From Paenarthrobacter nitroguajacolicus JCM 14115 (GTDB lineage Bacteria > Actinomycetota > Actinomycetes > Actinomycetales > Micrococcaceae): 42,161 nt of DNA. The stretch spans positions 1-42,161 of the forward strand of contig BBFS01000038.1 in the NCBI GenBank assembly GCA_001313365.1, written 5' to 3'. Shown here one piece after another: positions 37,702 through 42,161 of the stretch (position 1 is the stretch's first letter; every line of letters starts with the position of its first letter). The position numbers and the translations under genes are program-made. The notes beneath the pieces were generated by a model. The model worked only from the letters and a program-made list of their open reading frames with translations, ran no database searches and was not told where the DNA came from.

Positions 37702-40523
37702 CTATGGCATCCGATACAGGAAAGCAGCCATGGCATCGCGGTTGACGGGCGACAGCGGCTTGTAAAGGCTGACATACGCGTCCCTCCAGCCGGAAGAAAT
37801 ACCCGATTCGTACATCCAAGCCATCTCCTTGTAGAACTGCTGACTCGCGCTTACGTCATTGAAGGGCAGCCACGGCGGGGCCACGTAGTCAGGCTTGTTT
37901 GCCAGGCGGTAGAGGAATGCTGCCATGGCGTCGCGGTTGATAGGGGTCAACGGCTTGTACAAACGCGCACCGTTCTCCGTCCACCCGGACGAAATGCCGG
38001 TCTCAGCCAACCATGCCATTTCCTTGTAGAACTGCTGGGTGGTCAGCACGTCTTTGAATGGCGACTGGGCAGGCGGTGTGTACTCAGGCGAACCAGCCAT
38101 GCGGTAGAGGAATGCTGCCATGCGTCACGATTAATCTGTGCCAGGGGCCGGTACGTGACTGACTTGTCTGCCTCAACCCACCCCGTGGATATTTTGCGGT
38201 CAGCCATCCACGACATTTCCTTGTAGAACTGCTGTGTTGTCAGGACATCCTTGAAAGGTGAAACGGCTGGAGCCACGAATTCCGGGCCCTTGGTACTGAA
38301 GAATGTGATCCACTGGGCAGCTGCATCTCGTGCCAGGGCGTACCCTGCGTGCAGCATTGCTGTCACCTTCACCTGTCCCCGCGCCGAGTATGTGCCTGCA
38401 GGCACGGTCACGCCGTTAATCTGATAGTCCACGCCATCTGTGGCAGGAACGGTGTACTTGTCATCAACATGTACGGAGCCTCGGCGAAAACAACCGGCGC
38501 TGGAGAGACTGCTTTATCGGCGGTAACTACAACGGCAGTCGGCTTTGTGCTCTTGGAGACCGTACCGTAAGCCAGCTTCGTACCAGTGACCGTCGCGGTT
38601 AGCGTCTTTCCTGCATCTGGGTCGGAAGGGGGGGTGTATATGGGCTCAGTGGCGTCGGCAATCAAAGTTCCTGCCCGATACCACTGATACGAGAGTTCCA
38701 CCGGTTCCGGCCCCCAGGTACCAGGGTCAACCGTCAAAGCGTTCCCGACATAAGCGGACCCACTGAGAGTGGCTCAACAGCCGACAGCAACCCGGGCTTG
38801 ACCGCGGCCGTTGGGACGGACGTGGCAGAGGCCGTCGGTGTGAAATTCATCTTTGCGGTCACAGTCACAGTGATTGCCGTGCCCAGGTCCTCCGGCGCCA
38901 ACGTATATGAATAGTCCGTAGCAGACGGAATATCAATGCCGTTACGTTTCCATTGGCGGGACCATTGAGCCAGGGAGTTGTACGTCCAGTTCCCGTAGTC
39001 CACGGTGACAGTCCGGCCCACAACGGGCTCACCCTTAATGCTGGGTTTACCAGCGGTGATGACTAAAGCTTCCTCTTCAACGTTACGGAGTGCACCCGTC
39101 GCATTGATAAGCCCCGCGCCGCAGACATTGCAGCTGGGTGCCGATGCTGTTGCCTTCAGTTTTTGTTCCACCGCCGCGGGCGTCAGAGCAGGCAGTTCCG
39201 ATAGCATCATGGCGGCAACACCGGCTACGTGCGGGGGGGCCGCCATGGACGTTCCCGACTTGATGTAATAGTCCTCAGTTGTGGCACGATCCGTGCCGTT
39301 GTTGAGGTTGATACGATTCCGTCGAGCACGTCATATCGCATGTCCCCGCCGGGCGCGGTGACATCGATGGCCGCTCCGTAGTTTGAGTAGTACGCCTTGG
39401 TGTTAGTCCGGGTGCTCGCACCAACGGCAATGACGTCCTGGCAATTTGCTGGGCTGGCTTGCGAGGCATCGATTCCCTCGTTGCCTGCGGCCACCACAAC
39501 CACGGCTCCCTTGTCACGGGCAACCTGGAGGGCATCCTGAAAGACTGCCGGGCATGTGGCTACCGTACCGATACTGATGTTGACTGTCCGGGCAGGGTTG
39601 GCGTTGGCCGGGACCCCAGGCACTGTTCCGCCAACGGCCCAAATCACGCTATCTGCAATGTCTGACGCATATCCTCCACAGGTGCCAATGGCGCGAACAG
39701 GGACAACCTTGGCTTTAGGGGGGGCTACACCCGCCACCCCTTTTCCGTTTCCGGCCACGGCGGCAATGATCCCCGCCACATGAGTACCGTGCCAGGAAGA
39801 AGAAGAAGCGGGCTCACCCGCGGCACACTGGCCGGCGGATGTCGCATCACCCTCGTCGCGCGGATTTGAGTCACGACCATTGCCGTCTCGTGCTACCCCC
39901 CCGCTGTCACTGATCATGTCGTATCCGGGCAGGACGTTGGCGTTCAGATCGCTGTGGCTCAGAATTCCGCTGTCGATGACCGCCACGACACTTCCCTGCC
40001 CCCCCTGGTTGATGTCCCAGGCGATGGGCATGAGTATGCCACCTTGGTTGTGGGCCAGACCCCCCCACTGGTAAGTGAAGTAAGTGTCAGTGAACCAAGT
40101 CTCTTGGGTGCGCATAATGACGTCCGGCTCCGCGTATTCCACGTTCGGGTCCGTCGACAAGGCGGCCACAAGCTGGTTGGCTTCCTCTGTGCCAAGCCTT
40201 CGCTCGGTCTTGATCACGTCTTCACCTGTGGCGGTGGTACGGACGGCTTGAACAGGAACGCCCGATGCCCTGGCTGCACGCCCGAAGGACGCTTGGCGGT
40301 CCGCCGACTGGATTCCGTCCCGATCCTTGAACTTAACAATGAACTGGTCTGTGGGAACAACGCCGGTCCCCCCCGTCGGCGTGGGTTCCGCCGCGGCACT
40401 CGGCAATGGAGCCGGTACCTCATCCGCTACGGCCGGGAGCGCCGGCAGGGCGGCTCCCACCATTGCGATAATGCCGGCAAAAACTATTTGAGAGCGCATG
40501 CGGGCTCTCCGTCGGATCTGCAT
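37702..40523 (-). CDS. Secreted subtilisin-like (S8) protease with SLH repeats, copy 2
   Basis: Paralogue of the gene to its left with the same module order and length (about 935 residues). Signal MQIRRRARMRSQIVFAG ending near AVADEVPAP; propeptide VVPTDQFIVKFKDRDG to DPNVEYAEPD. Catalytic Asp in VVAVIDSGILSHSDL, His in HGTHVAGIIAAVAGNG, Ser near AAPPHVAGVAAMM (the GTS part is lost to a break near 39250). Two or three Ig-like modules (SRQWKRNGIDIP, YQWYRAGTLIAD) and three SLH-type repeats ending FLYRMP. An Asn in VVVAAGNEGID fits the oxyanion-hole position. Breaks near 39305, 38760, 38480 and 38120. It encodes its own terminator and leader; the two genes are probably transcribed separately. 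Confidence 0.9.
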
Positions 40524-40638
40524 AAGACAGCGCCCTCTGCTCAAACGCCCCCCCCAAGAGCGCGGAAAAATGGCCGCGAGACTGCGGCCAGCATGAGTTT
40601 AGCCACACTTTGGACTTTCCTGCGAATTCCCTGGGAGT
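40503..40638. repeat. Duplicated upstream region of the subtilase gene, copy 2
   Basis: Partner of 37475-37607, with the hairpin TGGCCGC-GAGACT-GCGGCCA at 40571-40590 and the same TTTTT on the minus strand. It lies 31 to 48 bases upstream of the ATG at 40523. Confidence 0.8.
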
Positions 40639-40674
40639 CTTCCGGCGCTTGGGGGCTAATCCACCATAGGAAAG

Positions 40675-41913
40675 CTAATAGTTACGCCGGTGCTTCAGGC
40701 GTGGAATTGCGACGGCGAACACCACTGCCGCTGCGAAGCCCAGTACACCTGTGGCCCAGATACCCGCCGACAACGAGATTGCAGCCGTCAGCGCGGACAA
40801 CAGCACGGGTCCACCCGTGGCACCGGAGTCGGCCATGAATCGCCAAATGCCCAGGAAGTGACTTCTACCGTTATCCGGCGAGAAGTCAGCTCCCAGCGTC
40901 ATGATGAGCCTGAGCTGATCCCATTGCCGAAACCGATCAGCAAGGCAACGAGGAGAAGCGGGACGAACCCGGCCGACAACGGCACCAGGATTAAGGCAGT
41001 CCCCCCCATGATCACAGTGGACGGGATGGCCACCCATTGCCGCCCCCCCTTCTTATCCATGAGCTTCCCCGGCAGGGTAAAACACCAGCATGTCGATTGC
41101 CCCGGACAAGCCGAAGATCAACGAAGCGTGGGTTGCATCAAGTCCCAGATGGTCGGCCCACAGCGGGATGACCACCTGGCGAGATGCACGCAACGCGCTC
41201 AGCAGGAGGATGCCGAAGCCGACCGTCAGGAACACTCCGGCATGGGAAACCGCGACGCTCCGCAAGGTGGACGCGGGAGGTGGTGGACCGCCGTCGGCCG
41301 CTTTCGGGGGGCGACCAGATCCGGGATGGTGAGCGACAAGGCAGCGGCAGCCATCATGCCACCGAAGCCCACCCAGTACGCGCCGCTGATTCCGGCGAAC
41401 TGCATCACGCCGGCGCCCACGAATGGCCCGACGAAGAGGCCGATCCTGGTGACGCCGCCCAGGGTCGAGAGGGCTCGCGCGCGGAACATGACAGGGACGG
41501 CCTCGGTGAGAAATTTTTGCCGAGCGAGGTTGAAGACGCTGGCGGACATCCCCCCACCAGGGTCATGGAGCGGCCAACAGCCAAAGTCCGTGTTCCATTT
41601 GCGGTGCAAAGGCTGCCGCTCCGAGGGCGATCGCGCCTACAGCACCGGCCCCGACGATCGACCATCGTTCGCCGAACTTTTCGGTGATGATCGACGCCGG
41701 AATGTTGAAGAACCAGGAACCCAGACCGATCAGCGTCACGATCAACGCCGAGACCGCCACCGATGCGCCGAGGTCGCGGGCGGAGAGCGCGATGACCGGC
41801 AGGACAGCCCCCCCCTCACCGAGACAGAAAAGCACAGCTGGCCCGAATGCCGGTAGCGCGACGCTGCGGAGGCTGAAGTTCTTGTCTGCTTGGGTGGTGG
41901 TCATCCCTTTCAT
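40675..41913 (-). CDS. Major facilitator superfamily transporter
   Basis: Membrane transporter of about 410 residues with twelve predicted helices when breaks are bridged. The N-terminal half has LPAFGPAVLFCLGEGGAVLPV, SALIVTLIGLGSWFFNIPAS and TRIGLFVGPFVGAGVMQFAG. The loop between helices two and three reads EKFGERW, where MFS proteins have their Gly/Arg motif. The C-terminal half has VFLTVGFGILLLSALRASRQ, LSGAIDMLVFYPAG, LMDKKGRQW and GFAAAVVFAVAIPRL, ending KHRRNY. The substrate is not predictable; layout resembles drug or sugar efflux carriers. Breaks near 41555-41580, 41300, 41070-41090 and 40925. Start ATG 41913 or 41904; neither has a good ribosome binding site. Confidence 0.82.
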
Positions 41914-41979
41914 CCTATGACCGTCCTTGGCGGGCCGAGGGGCCACATTACGTTTCGCACTCCCGGTCGGGGGCTGCTT

Positions 41980-42161
41980 CGCACCCATTGCCGCCCGGCG
42001 CTCCCCCCCTTCGTGGTCAGACCCGCACCACTTCACGCCAATCGCACCAGAGGCAACAAGGGGCGATCGGCGGGTACGGGTGCGATCGAGCCCGACTATC
42101 TGGCTCGAAGCGTTTTCCGCGCTGCGCACCCATTGCCGCCCGGCGCTCCCCCCCTTCGTGG
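41980..42161. repeat. 37-bp perfect direct repeat at the window end
   Basis: Two identical 37-base copies at 41980-42016 and 42125-42161, both starting CGCACCCATTGCCGCC and both containing a seven-base C run. The period is 145 bp. The second copy ends at the last base of the window. No gene is seen in 41914-42161. Confidence 0.85.

Noticed and set aside
1..42161. Mass pseudogenisation of the region
   Set aside because: Breaks affect housekeeping genes equally, sit at G/C runs or single-base losses, and leave every catalytic motif intact; sequencing error is the simpler reading.

Overview
The window is high-GC DNA from an actinobacterium. The gene set (assimilatory sulfate reduction with an APS-type CysH and a single-chain siroheme sulfite reductase, a complete-looking set of menaquinone genes, DUF2510 and AbiEi/DUF559 proteins, Tat-exported PhoX, subtilases with C-terminal SLH repeats) points to Arthrobacter sensu lato (Micrococcaceae, possibly Paenarthrobacter). 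The genus is an inference from gene content. No rRNA, tRNA, CRISPR array, insertion sequence or prophage was seen.

A caveat governs the whole annotation. Almost every gene is broken by small frame shifts, and the sequence holds roughly a hundred G or C runs of 6 or more, most exactly 7 long. Wherever protein homology, hairpin symmetry or a paralogous copy gives a reference, these runs are usually 1 to 4 bases too long. Single-base losses also occur. I read this as a sequence-quality artefact and annotate most broken genes as CDS over their inferred full span, not as pseudogenes.

Layout. 1-7.3 kb, minus strand: start of a sulfonate/nitrate-type ABC binding protein, mmuM, then sulfate assimilation transcribed as sirohydrochlorin chelatase, sir, cysH, cysD, cysN; the last four have overlapping or abutting ends. 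7.3-8.5 kb, plus: a TRIC-type channel and a small acidic SUKH-like protein. 8.5-10.1 kb: an AbiEi/DUF559 gene with three copies of a 99-bp palindromic element around it. 10.1-14.9 kb: polyprenyl diphosphate synthase, menJ, menG (minus) and divergent menF (plus). 15.0-17.5 kb, plus: a polar amino-acid ABC transporter. 17.5-18.8 kb: a second AbiEi/DUF559 gene bracketed by a second palindrome family. 18.8-24.7 kb, minus: menD, phoX, menC and a hypothetical gene. 24.8-31.6 kb: DUF2510 membrane protein, LacI-type regulator, GH32 beta-fructosidase and a CUT1 sugar transporter without its own ATPase. 31.7-34.6 kb: PAP2 phosphatase, small unknown gene, acyltransferase-3 membrane protein. 34.7-40.5 kb, minus: two tandem paralogous secreted subtilases with SLH repeats. 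40.7-41.9 kb, minus: an MFS transporter. The window ends exactly at the second copy of a 37-bp direct repeat.

Functional links. The cys genes take sulfate through APS and sulfite to sulfide, and the chelatase supplies siroheme to the reductase. The men genes make and process menaquinone (isochorismate, SEPHCHC, o-succinylbenzoate, polyprenyl tail, C-methylation, side-chain reduction). The LacI regulator, GH32 enzyme and CUT1 genes form a fructan/sucrose-type uptake unit, tied together by a shared 16-bp operator that overlaps a readable promoter.
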